Assembly (NCBI GenBank): GCA_947459825.1
Contig: CANHFH010000013.1
Location: 1-36,983 of the forward strand
Direction of reading: 5' to 3'
DNA: 36,983 nucleotides
From: Pseudomonadota bacterium
GTDB taxonomy: Bacteria; Pseudomonadota; Gammaproteobacteria; Steroidobacterales; Steroidobacteraceae
Of this stretch, positions 20,100 through 31,600 are shown piece after piece. Within the stretch, counting starts at the first letter, position 1. Each line of letters opens with the position of its first letter. The notes under the pieces are model-generated. The model did no database searches, was not told where the DNA came from, and worked only from the letters and a program-made list of their open reading frames with translations. The position numbers and the translations under genes were made by a program.

Positions 20100-21004
20100 G
20101 CCTGTCGCTGCTCTGGCGTCGCGCCTCGGGCGTCGCGCGCATCGACCTTGCGAGCCCGATGGTGCTCGGCGTCGGCGCCTGCGCCGCGTTGGCATTGCTC
20201 GGCGGCGTGTTCATGGCGGGCGTGACGCTCGGTCAGCGCGCGCAGTTCGGCGACGGCAGCCCCGCTGCGCTTGCGCGTTCCGCGCTCGTCCAGAGGCAGG
20301 AACTCACCGAACTTCGCCGTCAGCTGCAGGAGCGCGTCGATGTGCTCGCCGCGCGCATCGGCCAGGTCAACGCGCATGTGGTCCGTCTCGATGCGCTCGG
20401 CAGACGCGTCGCCGAGCTCGCCGATCTCGACTCGCGCGAGTTCGACTTCGGCATCTCGCCCGGCAGCGGTGGCCCCGAGTCCGAGGGCCTTCCGGCGCAG
20501 GCGCCCGACATCTCGCGTCTCATCGACGATGTCGAGGGCCGTCTGGCGCAGCGTGATTCGCAGCTGAACGCGATCGAGTCCATCCTGCTGCAGCGCGAAC
20601 TGCGCGCGCAGATCCTGCCGGAAGGGCGCCCCGTCGAGCGCGGCTTCCTGTCGTCAGGTTTCGGTTACCGCCAGGACCCCTTCACCGGCGTCTCGACGCT
20701 GCATCGCGGCGTCGACTTCGCGGGCAACCACGGCGATCCGGTGGTCGCCGTCGGTGCGGGTGTGGTGACCTTCTCCGGCGTCAAGGACGGCTACGGCTGG
20801 GTGGTCGACGTCACCCACGGCGATGGTTACGTCACCCGTTACGGCCACAACCGCAAGAACCTCGTGAAGGTCGGTGACACGGTCACCCGCGGCCAACGCA
20901 TCGCCGAGATGGGTTCCACGGGCCGGTCCACGGGCCCGCACGTGCACTTCGAGGTGCTGCGCGGCGGTCGCCCGGTCAACCCGCTGTCGTACATCGACGG
21001 CTGA
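20096..21004 (+). CDS. Membrane-anchored M23 (LytM-like) peptidase
   Basis: This is probably a periplasmic cell wall endopeptidase or amidase activator held to the inner membrane. The product is 302 aa from a GTG at 20096, with GGAG at 20084-20087 as ribosome site. A membrane helix lies at about residues 20-42, then a coiled-coil-like stretch (about 55-165), then the M23 domain. Zinc ligands are visible as H203 and D207 in LHRGVDFAGNHGDP and H284 in GPHVHFEV (H282 beside it), so it appears catalytically complete, unlike EnvC or NlpD. The open frame extends to 19913, but that part is atypical and overlaps dciA. This peptidase commonly precedes secA in related genomes. Confidence 0.88.
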   Translation: MSLSLLWRRASGVARIDLASPMVLGVGACAALALLGGVFMAGVTLGQRAQFGDGSPAALARSALVQRQELTELRRQLQERVDVLAARIGQVNAHVVRLDALGRRVAELADLDSREFDFGISPGSGGPESEGLPAQAPDISRLIDDVEGRLAQRDSQLNAIESILLQRELRAQILPEGRPVERGFLSSGFGYRQDPFTGVSTLHRGVDFAGNHGDPVVAVGAGVVTFSGVKDGYGWVVDVTHGDGYVTRYGHNRKNLVKVGDTVTRGQRIAEMGSTGRSTGPHVHFEVLRGGRPVNPLSYIDG

Positions 21005-21027
21005 GGTGGATCGACGGCTGAGGTGGA
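20994..21027 (+). repeat. 17-bp tandem duplication across the M23 gene stop codon
   Basis: TCGACGGCTGAGGTGGA occurs twice in tandem at 20994-21010 and 21011-21027. A third, degraded copy (about 11 of 17 bases) follows at 21028-21044. The first copy includes the gene's last codons and its stop. The second copy is shifted in frame because 17 is not a multiple of three. Confidence 0.85.
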
Positions 21028-21173
21028 CCGGCGGCTGTGGCCGTCCCCACCCGCGCTGCGGTGTCGGCACCGGCCCTGTCCGGCCGGGGCCTGACGGCCG
21101 CCGCCTTGCAATCCTGCGCGGCACCCCCATCTCCCCGTAGAATATCGGCCCTTTCCGCAAGGTCTCCCCCCGC

Positions 21174-24013
<2,840 letters not shown>

Positions 24014-24017
<4 letters not shown>

Positions 24018-24487
24018 CGAGCGCTGCGGCATCGCCGTCGCCCGTCGCGTCGGCGCTGCCGGTCGTGCCCGTGGTGGCCGCCGCGTTGATCGACGTCAGC
24101 GGCGCTGTGCTGATCGCCGAGCGTCCCGCCGGCAAGCCGCTCGCCGGGCGCTGGGAGTTCCCCGGCGGCAAGATCGCCGCGGGTGAGTCCGATCTCGAGG
24201 CGCTGGCGCGCGAGCTGCGCGAAGAGCTCGGCGTCGACCTCGCGCACGACGCGCGGACGCCGCGGCATCTCATCACGCTGCGCCACGACTACCCCGACCG
24301 CTGCATCGAGCTGCGCTGCTACGAGGTGCGCGGTTTCACCGGCGCCGTGCAGCCCCTCGACGGGCAGCGTCTGAAGTGGGTCGCGCCGGCGGCGCTCGAC
24401 GCCGAGGACATCCTCGAGGCCGACCGACCGTTCATCGAAGCGTTGCAGCGGGAGACCTCCCCGCAGCGCGCGGCCGCTGCAGGCTAG
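24014..24487 (+). CDS. mutT: Nudix hydrolase MutT (8-oxo-dGTP diphosphatase)
   Basis: MutT removes 8-oxo-dGTP from the nucleotide pool and so prevents A:T to C:G mutation. The product is 157 aa. A complete Nudix box runs from G52 to V74 with E58, R66, E67, E70 and E71 in the required spacing. RWEFPGGKI precedes it, as in MutT. An N-terminal extension of about 18 residues rich in Ala, Pro and Val precedes the first strand. The ATG at 24014 overlaps the secA stop as ATGA, a gene order seen in other gammaproteobacteria. A related Nudix specificity cannot be excluded. Confidence 0.92.
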
Positions 24488-24491
24488 GCCC

Positions 24492-25940
24492 ATGGACCGC
24501 GACGCGCAGGGCCCCGTCCGCTACGACGTCGTCGACCCGCGCACCGGCGCGGTCGACCACCGTTTCGATGCGCCCTCGGGTCCCGAACTCGCCGCGACGC
24601 TCGCGCGGCTGCGCGCCGCACAGCCGGCCTGGGCCGCGGCGCCGCTCGCCCACCGCATCGAGGTGCTCGCGCGCTGGCGTGCGGAGTGGATCCGGCGCCA
24701 GACGGACATCGTCGACGCGCTCACGCGGGACACCGGACGGCATCTCATCTCGCGCATCGAGGTGATGGGCCTGCCGCCGACCATCGACCGCTGGAGCCGG
24801 CTCGCGCCGACGCTGGCGCAGGAGGAGGACGTCCGCTCCGCTGCGCTGCCGCACATCTCCTACCGCTCGCAGTACGTGCCGTACCCGCTCGTCGGCGTCA
24901 TCAGTCCGTGGAACTTCCCGGTGTCGCTGTGCTTCATCGACGCCATCCCGGCGCTGCTCGCCGGCTGCGCGGTGTTCGTCAAGCCGAGCGAGGTGACGCC
25001 GCGGTTCGCCGTCCCCGCGATGCAGAGCATCGCCGCGGTGCCGGAGCTCGCCGCCGTGCTCCATGTGCAGCCGGGCGGGCGCGAGACCGGCGAGCGTCTC
25101 GTCGAGGCCGTCGATGCCGTGTGCTTCACGGGTAGCGTCGCCACAGGACGCAAGGTCGCCGAGGCCGCGGCGCGGCATTTCGTGCCGGCGTTCCTCGAGT
25201 TGGGCGGCAAGGACCCGCTCATCATCACCGCGAGCGCCGACCTCGAACGCGCCACCGATGTCGCGCTGCGCGCCACCTGCCTCGCCACCGGACAGGCCTG
25301 CCAGAGCCTCGAGCGCGTGTACGTGGACCGGCGCATCTTCACGCCCTTCATCGAGCGTCTGGTCGAGAAGGCGCGTACGGTCGACATCAATTGGCCGGAC
25401 ATCCATGCCGGCACCATCGGACCCTTCATCTTCGGCAAGCAGGCCGACATCGTCGCCGCGCAGCTCGCCGACGCGCGTGCCAAGGGCGCGCGGGTGCTCT
25501 GCGGCGGCGAGATCCTCGACCACGGCGGCAAGTGGCTGCGTCCGACCGTGCTGGTCGACGTCGACCACAGCATGACGGTGATGACCGAGGAGACCTTCGG
25601 CCCCGTGATCCCGGTGATGCCCTACGACACCGTCGATGAGGCGGTCGCGCTCGCCAACGACGGCGTGTACGGGTTGTCGGCGGGCGTGATCGCCGGCACG
25701 CTCGAGGAGGCGGAGGCCATCGGCCGGCGGCTCGATGCGGGCGGCATCAGCCTCAACGACGGCTCGCTGACCGCCATGTGTCATGAGGCCGAGAAGCATT
25801 CATTCAAGCTGTCGGGCCTCGGCGGTTCGCGCATGGGGCCCGCGGGCTACACGCGGTTCTTCCGCCGCAAGGCCATCATCCGCCAGCACGGCGCCCCCGC
25901 CACGATCGACAGCGTCAAAGAATCACTCGCCAGGAGCTGA
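24492..25940 (+). CDS. Aldehyde dehydrogenase family protein
   Basis: This NAD(P)-dependent enzyme oxidises an aldehyde to the acid; the substrate is not identifiable from sequence. The product is 482 aa, a normal length. Motifs in order are the cofactor-site PWNFPVSL and FVKPSEVTP, FTGSVATGRKVAEAA, the general base E236 in FLELGGKDP, the nucleophile C270 in TGQACQSLERVYV, and EETFGPVIPVMPY. All catalytic residues are present. It starts four bases after mutT, so it may be co-transcribed from secA, and it is followed after three bases by a small conserved gene. The semialdehyde or coniferyl-aldehyde types are possibilities, not claims. Confidence 0.92.
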   Translation: MDRDAQGPVRYDVVDPRTGAVDHRFDAPSGPELAATLARLRAAQPAWAAAPLAHRIEVLARWRAEWIRRQTDIVDALTRDTGRHLISRIEVMGLPPTIDRWSRLAPTLAQEEDVRSAALPHISYRSQYVPYPLVGVISPWNFPVSLCFIDAIPALLAGCAVFVKPSEVTPRFAVPAMQSIAAVPELAAVLHVQPGGRETGERLVEAVDAVCFTGSVATGRKVAEAAARHFVPAFLELGGKDPLIITASADLERATDVALRATCLATGQACQSLERVYVDRRIFTPFIERLVEKARTVDINWPDIHAGTIGPFIFGKQADIVAAQLADARAKGARVLCGGEILDHGGKWLRPTVLVDVDHSMTVMTEETFGPVIPVMPYDTVDEAVALANDGVYGLSAGVIAGTLEEAEAIGRRLDAGGISLNDGSLTAMCHEAEKHSFKLSGLGGSRMGPAGYTRFFRRKAIIRQHGAPATIDSVKESLARS

Positions 25941-25943
25941 AGC

Positions 25944-26324
25944 ATGAGCACGCAGGACATGGGTCTGCCCGACATCAAGATCGACACCACCTCCCTCTGC
26001 CGCGAGGAGGTCTACACCGACCGTCGCGCCGGCACGCTGCGCCGCATGGTGCCGGTGCTCGCCGACGGTTCGCCCGACGCGTCGCGCCCCATCCTCTGGC
26101 TCGGCCAGACGCAGCTCATGACCCCGGGCGGCGTGCTGCCGCTCGGCTTCGAGATCGACGCCAAGGACCTCGCCGAGGCGGTCGAGAAGTTCCCCGGCGC
26201 GGTGAAACAGGCGCTCGAGGATGCGATCAACGAGGCGCAGGAGATGCGCCGCGAGGCCGCCTCGCGCATCGTGGTACCGGATGCCGGCGGCATGCCGAGC
26301 CCCGGCAAGATCAAGTTCCCCTGA
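25944..26324 (+). CDS. Conserved cytoplasmic protein of unknown function
   Basis: The product is 126 aa with no signal peptide and no membrane segment. An N-terminal acidic part, LPDIKIDTTSLCREEVYTDR, is followed by a strand-rich stretch (about 33-70, with ILWLGQTQLMTPGGVLPLGF) and an amphipathic helix (about 71-106, LAEAVEKFPGAVKQALEDAI), then a Pro/Gly-rich end. I recall similar small cytoplasmic proteins in other gammaproteobacteria but know no function. The start has AGGAG at 25932-25936, seven bases upstream. It lies three bases after the aldehyde dehydrogenase stop, so the two are likely translated together; this does not establish a joint function. Confidence 0.85.
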   Translation: MSTQDMGLPDIKIDTTSLCREEVYTDRRAGTLRRMVPVLADGSPDASRPILWLGQTQLMTPGGVLPLGFEIDAKDLAEAVEKFPGAVKQALEDAINEAQEMRREAASRIVVPDAGGMPSPGKIKFP

Positions 26325-26327
26325 CGG

Positions 26328-26356
26328 TTGACCCCACCCGAGGCCTCCGATACGGT
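26328..26356 (+). promoter_or_regulatory. Candidate promoter of the metal-efflux cluster
   Basis: TTGACC at 26328-26333 (five of six -35 bases) is followed after exactly 17 bases by TACGGT (26351-26356, only three of six -10 bases). A perfect 8-base palindrome GAGGCCTC (26340-26347) lies in the spacer. Transcription would begin near 26363, which is the ATG of the next gene. A weak -10 with a palindrome in the spacer is what a regulator-dependent promoter can look like, but no regulator gene is seen nearby. Confidence 0.4.
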
Positions 26357-26362
26357 CATCAC

Positions 26363-26818
26363 ATGCTGCGCCGTCTCCGCCACCGGGTCGTACGCTGCCC
26401 GCGCGTCATCGCCGCGCTGGCGGTCATGGCGTGCGCCGCGCCCGCGGTCGCGGGACCGCTCGCGTATTGCCTGAACAGCGGCGATTCGCCACGCGTCGTC
26501 CCGGCCGCCGACCATTGCGAGTCGATGGCCGAGACTGCGGTGGACGCCGGGTCTGTCGCGGAGGCGCCGGCGACGACGGCGGTCCCGGCGCACCTGGCTG
26601 CGGTCGATGAGGCGGTCGGTACCGGAGCAGGGGCCGTCGTGGTGCCGCCGGTCGTCCAGACCGCCTTGATCTTCATGCATGCCGGCGGCTTGCTGCCGAC
26701 GCTGCCCGATCTGCTGCCGTCACGCGACGATGCGTACGGGGGCGCTGCGCCCGAGCGCTCCTCGATGCGCAGTCTCGCCGGCGCTGTCGTCGGCCGTTCC
26801 ATCCGTCTGCGGGTCTAG
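26363..26818 (+). CDS. Small secreted protein at the head of the efflux cluster
   Basis: The product is 151 aa and its function is unknown. A signal peptide is likely at residues 1-30: basic start RRLRHRVVRCPRV, hydrophobic core IAALAVMACAA, cleavage near AVAG. The mature part has only two cysteines, AYCLNSG and DHCESM about 17 residues apart, then an Ala/Val-rich low-complexity stretch and a basic C-terminus. Small secreted proteins such as CzcI often open RND metal-efflux clusters, and this could be an analogue; I cannot show homology. It reads in the same direction as the adaptor gene 75 bases downstream. No ribosome site is visible. Confidence 0.7.
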   Translation: MLRRLRHRVVRCPRVIAALAVMACAAPAVAGPLAYCLNSGDSPRVVPAADHCESMAETAVDAGSVAEAPATTAVPAHLAAVDEAVGTGAGAVVVPPVVQTALIFMHAGGLLPTLPDLLPSRDDAYGGAAPERSSMRSLAGAVVGRSIRLRV

Positions 26819-26893
26819 CCCGTCCTCGCTGTCGATGTCGAATGCCGGTCCCGCAGAGGGGCCGCGTCCGAGTTGTCATGTCCGAGGTCCGCC

Positions 26894-28624
26894 ATGTCCC
26901 GTCCGTTCCGCTCCGCCCCGATGTCCGCCGTGCCGACGCTGCGCGTCGTCATCGCATCCCTGTCGCTACTCCTGTCCGCAGCGCTCATCGCGCACGAGGG
27001 GCATGACCACGACGCCGAGGCGGGATCGGCGGCGCCCGCCGCGGCGACGATGCTGGATGGCGGGGTCCCAGGGCGCACAGTGGTGGAGCTCACCTCCGAA
27101 CTCTACGAGGCCGTCGTGGAGTCCCACGGCGACCACATCGACATCTGGCTCGACCGTTACGACAGCAACGAGCCCGTGACCGGCGCCCGAGTGGGCGTGA
27201 CGCTGGGCGATGCTGCGGAGGTCGTCGCCGCGGAGGAGTCGCCCGGTCAGTACATGGCATCCATCAAACCTTTGGCGCCGGGTGCCGCGGCGGCCTTGAC
27301 GCTCTCGATCAAGGCCCCGGCCGGCGAGGATCTCCTCGGCGGTACGCTCGCGGATGCGACGCCGCCCCCCGAGCCGCTCACCGCACGTCTGGGGAGCCTG
27401 CTCGCGGAAGGATGGCGTTGGCTGCTCGCGGCGCTGGTCACGGTCGGCGCAGCGGTCGTGCTGCTGCGCCGCCGGATGCGCGGTCGCGACCGTCTCCTGG
27501 CGTCGTTCGTCGTCGTCACGATGTGCGGTGCGACGCTCGCAGCATGGCCCGTGCCCGCCGGCGCGCATGAGGGTCACGACCACGCCGACGAGCCCGCGGC
27601 GCCGTTGCCTGCAGCCGCCGCCGGCGGCCGTCCCGCGCGCCTCGCCGACGGCAGCGTGTTCGTGCCCAAACCGACGCAACGGCTGCTCGAACTGCGCACC
27701 GTCCGGGTCGAGGAGAGCGATGCGCCGCGGTCGCTGCGGCTCAGCGGTGAACTGGTCGGCGATCCGCTTGCGAGCGCGGTCGTCCAGACCCTGCAGGGCG
27801 GCCGGGTCGCAGGCGAGGGCGGCTCGTGGCCGGTGCTCGGCGCCCGGGTGCGTCGCGGTCAGGTGTTGCTGCGTCTCACGCCGAGCGGCTCGGGCAGCGA
27901 GCGTGCGTCCAGCGCCGCCGAGGCCGCGCGCGTCGAGGCCGAGCTCACGCAGGCACGGGCGGACCTCGCGCGGCTCGAGGGCCTCGCAGGTGTGGTGTCG
28001 CGCGCCGAGGTCGAGACGCAGCGGAGCCGGGTCGCGAGCCTCGTCGCGCAGCGCACGGCCTTGCGGACATCGCTGTCGACGGGCGGCGAGCATCTCGTCG
28101 CGCCCATCGACGGCGTGATCGCCTCGATCGATGCGCGTCCCGGCATGGTGGTGTCGCCGGGCGAGACCCTGCTGACGATCATCGATCCGGCGCGCATGTC
28201 CGTGGAGGCGCTCGCCTTCGAGCCGGTCGCCGCGGGCGGCATCCTGCGCGCGAGCGTCGCCCTGCGCGACGGCCCCGCGCTCGAGGCGCGACTCGCGGGG
28301 GTCGGTGCGCAGACCCGCGGCGGTGCCGTGCCGGTGCGGCTCGATCTGGTGTCCGTCGCCCCCGGCCTGGTCGCAGGCCAGCCGGTGACGGTCTTCCTCG
28401 AGCGCGCGTTGTCGGCGCGCGGTCTTCTGCTGCCGAGCGCCGCCGTCATCCGTGCGCCCAACGGCGAGCGCATCGTGTTCGAGAAGGTCGCCGCCGAGCG
28501 CTTCGTGCCGCGAGCGGTGCGCATCGAACAGGTGTCGGCCGATCGCGTGGTCGTGCTCGCGGGCATCGCGCCGCAGGCGCGCATCGTGGTGCGCGGCGCG
28601 CACCTCGTCGGCCAGATCCGCTGA
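26894..28624 (+). CDS. RND periplasmic adaptor (CzcB/CusB type) with extra N-terminal half
   Basis: This membrane fusion protein links the RND pump to the outer membrane channel. The product is 576 aa, longer than ordinary adaptors. It reads as two joined parts. Residues 1-33 look like a signal peptide, followed by HEGHDHD (34-40), a periplasmic strand-rich domain (about 50-140) and a membrane helix (about 176-191). A second signal-like helix (201-218) is followed by HEGHDHADE (225-233) and the HlyD-type adaptor, starting at PKPTQRLLELRTV, with an alpha hairpin (about 335-395) and barrel domains. The ATG at 26894 is preferred to an upstream TTG because GAGG at 26884-26887 precedes it. The His clusters suggest metal binding. 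Confidence 0.9.
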   Translation: MSRPFRSAPMSAVPTLRVVIASLSLLLSAALIAHEGHDHDAEAGSAAPAAATMLDGGVPGRTVVELTSELYEAVVESHGDHIDIWLDRYDSNEPVTGARVGVTLGDAAEVVAAEESPGQYMASIKPLAPGAAAALTLSIKAPAGEDLLGGTLADATPPPEPLTARLGSLLAEGWRWLLAALVTVGAAVVLLRRRMRGRDRLLASFVVVTMCGATLAAWPVPAGAHEGHDHADEPAAPLPAAAAGGRPARLADGSVFVPKPTQRLLELRTVRVEESDAPRSLRLSGELVGDPLASAVVQTLQGGRVAGEGGSWPVLGARVRRGQVLLRLTPSGSGSERASSAAEAARVEAELTQARADLARLEGLAGVVSRAEVETQRSRVASLVAQRTALRTSLSTGGEHLVAPIDGVIASIDARPGMVVSPGETLLTIIDPARMSVEALAFEPVAAGGILRASVALRDGPALEARLAGVGAQTRGGAVPVRLDLVSVAPGLVAGQPVTVFLERALSARGLLLPSAAVIRAPNGERIVFEKVAAERFVPRAVRIEQVSADRVVVLAGIAPQARIVVRGAHLVGQIR

Positions 28625-28633
28625 CGGCCGGCC

Positions 28634-31600
28634 ATGTTCAACCAGATCATCCACGGCAGCCTGCGCCACCGCGTGGCCGTGCTCGCGGCCTCGCTGCTCC
28701 TCATCGGTCTCGGCACCTGGGTGGTGCCGCAGCTGGACGTGGACGTGCTGCCCGACCTCAACCGTCCGACCGTCAGCGTCCAGATCGAATCGCACGGGCT
28801 GGCGGCCGAGGAGGTCGAACAGCTCGTCACCGTGCCCATCGAGGCGGCGATGCAAGGCCTGCCCGGCGTCACGCGCGTGCGCTCGACCTCGAGCCTCGGC
28901 CTGTCGTTCCTTTATGTGGAGTTCGGGTGGGATGCCGATATCCACCGCGCGCGGCAGCTGGTCGCTGAACGTCTCGCGACCGCCGAGGCGGCCTTGCCCG
29001 AGAGCATCCGGCCGAGCATCGGCCCGATCTCCTCGATCATGGGCGAGATCATGCTGGTCGCGCTCGCCGGCGAAGCGGCCGATCCGATGGTGCTGCGCGA
29101 GACCGCGGACTTCGTCATCCGGCCGCGTCTGCTCGCGGTCCCCGGGGTCTCGCAGGTGATCCCGATCGGCGGTCTGGTGCGTGAATACCGCGTCACGCCG
29201 TCGCCGGCCCGCATGCGCCAGCTCGGCGTCACCCTCGATGACGTCGAGCGGGCGGTGCGCGGGTTCTCGGCGAACGCGGGCGGCGGCTTCATCGACGACC
29301 GCGCCCAGGAGTTCGTGATCCGCACCCTCGGCCGCGAGCGCGATCCCGCCGCGCTCGGCGGACTCGTCGTTGCGGTCCGCGACGGCGCGCCGGTGCTGCT
29401 GTCGGCGGTGGCGGATGTCGGCTTCGGCGCGCGGCCGCGGCGCGGCAGCGCCGGCTACGGCGGTGAACCGGCCGTCATACTCGGCATCCAGAAGCAGCCC
29501 GGTGTCGACACGCTCAGGCTCACCCGCGACCTCGAGCGGACGTTGGCGTCGGTCCGCGCCACGCTGCCGGCCGGTATCACCCGGCTCGAGGTGCAGTTCC
29601 GTCAGGCGACGTTCATCGAGAACTCGATCGGCAACGTACGCACCGTGCTGCTCGAGGCGCTGGTGATCGTCGGCATCGTACTGTTCCTGTTCCTGATGGA
29701 CGTGCGCACCACGATGATCTCGCTGGTGGCGATCCCGATGTCGGTGTTCGTGACCGCCATCGTGTTCTGGATGGCGGGGCTCTCCATCAACACCATGACC
29801 TTGGGCGGTCTCGCGATCGCGATCGGCGAACTGGTCGACGACGCCGTGGTGGGTGTCGAGAACATCCTGCGGCGGATGCGCGAGAACCGCGCCGCGGAGC
29901 GGCCACGACCGACGCTGCAGGTGGTGGCCGACGCGAGCATCGAGGTGCGCTCGGGCATCTTCTACGCGACGCTCATCATCGTGCTGGTGTTCGTGCCGCT
30001 GTTCGCGCTCAGCGGCATCGAGGGGCAGCTGTTCGCGCCGCTCGGCGTCGCGTACATCGTCTCCATCCTCGCGAGCCTGCTGGTCTCGGTGACCCTGACG
30101 CCGGTGCTCTGCCACTACCTGCTGCCGTCGCTCCAGACCCTGGAGCGCCCCGAGCCGCGGTTGGTGCGTGCGCTCAAGGAAAGCTATTCGCGGCTGCTCG
30201 ATGCCGCGCTGCCGCGCGGACGGTTGGTCCTCGTCGTGGCGGCGGCCGCGGTGCTGCTCGGCGCGATCGGCGTCTGGCGGTTGCCGAAGGCCTTCCTGCC
30301 GCCGTTCAACGAAGGGTCGTTGGTGGTATCGCTCGCCTTCAACCCCGGCATCGCGCTGTCCGAGTCGGAGCGGCTGGGGGCGGTCGCCGAGCGGCTGCTG
30401 AAGGACATCCCGGAGGTGGTCTCGGTGAGTCGCCGCACCGGCCGTGCGGAGCTCGATGAGCATGCCGAGGGCGTGCACATGAGCGAGCTCGACGTGAACC
30501 TGCGCGCGGGCGAGCGCGGGCGTGCGGCGGTCGTCGACGAGGTGCGCAGCCGTCTCGCCCAGCTGCCGGGATCCGTATCGATCGGCCAGCCGATCAGCCA
30601 CCGCCTCGACCATCTGCTGTCGGGCGTGCAGGCGGCGCTCGTGGTCAAGATCTCGGGCGACGACCTCGACACCTTGCGCACGCTCGGCGCGCAGGTCGAG
30701 CAGTCGCTCATCGGCGTGCCGGGTCTGGTCGATCTCCGGCTCGAGAAGCAGGTGCGCGTGCCGGAGATCCATGTGCGCGTCGACGAGGACGCCGCGCGCT
30801 TCCACGGCGTGACGCCGGCGGAGATATCGCGTCAGGTGGAGATGCTGGCGGGCGGCGAGCGGGTCGCGGAGGTGATCGACGGACCGCGGCGGTATGCGGT
30901 GTCGTTGCAGCTGGCGGACAGCGCGCGCACGCGAGCCGGGCTCGCGGAGGTGCTGGTGGACACGCCGCGCGGCGCGGTGCCGCTCGCGTCGCTCGCGGAC
31001 GTCGAGGAGTCGGACGGCCCCAACCAGATCCAGCGCGAGGACGGCCGCCGTCGCATCGTCGTCTCGGGCAACATGGAGGACGCAGGCGCCGACCGGGTCG
31101 TCGCCGAGATGCAGCGCCGGCTCGCCGAGCTGCCGCTGCCGACCGGCTATTCGCTCGAGATCGAGGGGCAGTTCCGCGCGCAGCAGCAGGCTTCGCGCAC
31201 CATCGCGCTGCTGTCGGTGGTGTCCCTCGCGCTCATCTTCCTGGTGCTGTGGTCGCGGTACCGGTCGGGCGCGCTCGCCCTCATCATCATGGGCAACGTA
31301 CCGCTCGCCCTCGTCGGCTCGGTCGCGGCGCTCGTCCTCGCGGGTCTCGACCTCTCGATCGCGGCGATGGTCGGCTTCATCACGCTCGCGGGCATCACGG
31401 CCCGCAACGGCATCCTCAAGGTGAGCCACACGCTCAACCTCGTGCTGCGCGAGGGCCAGCCCTTCGACCGCGCGACGATCCGCCGCGCCTGTCTCGAGCG
31501 CATGACGCCGGTGCTGATGACCGCCGTGTCGGCGGCCATCGCGCTGCTGCCGCTCATGATCGGCGGCGACCAGCCGGGCAAGGAGATCCTGCATCCGGTG

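Noticed and set aside
21106-21143. Promoter for secA using TTGCAA and TAGAAT
   Set aside because: The hexamers are 26 bases apart, too far for sigma-70, and no better -35 lies at 16-18 bases. TAGAAT alone is not enough.
26966-31594. Antisense open frame of 1542 codons opposite the adaptor and pump genes
   Set aside because: Same GC effect; composition rich in Arg, His, Asp and Glu, no domain, and the sense strand encodes clear RND proteins.
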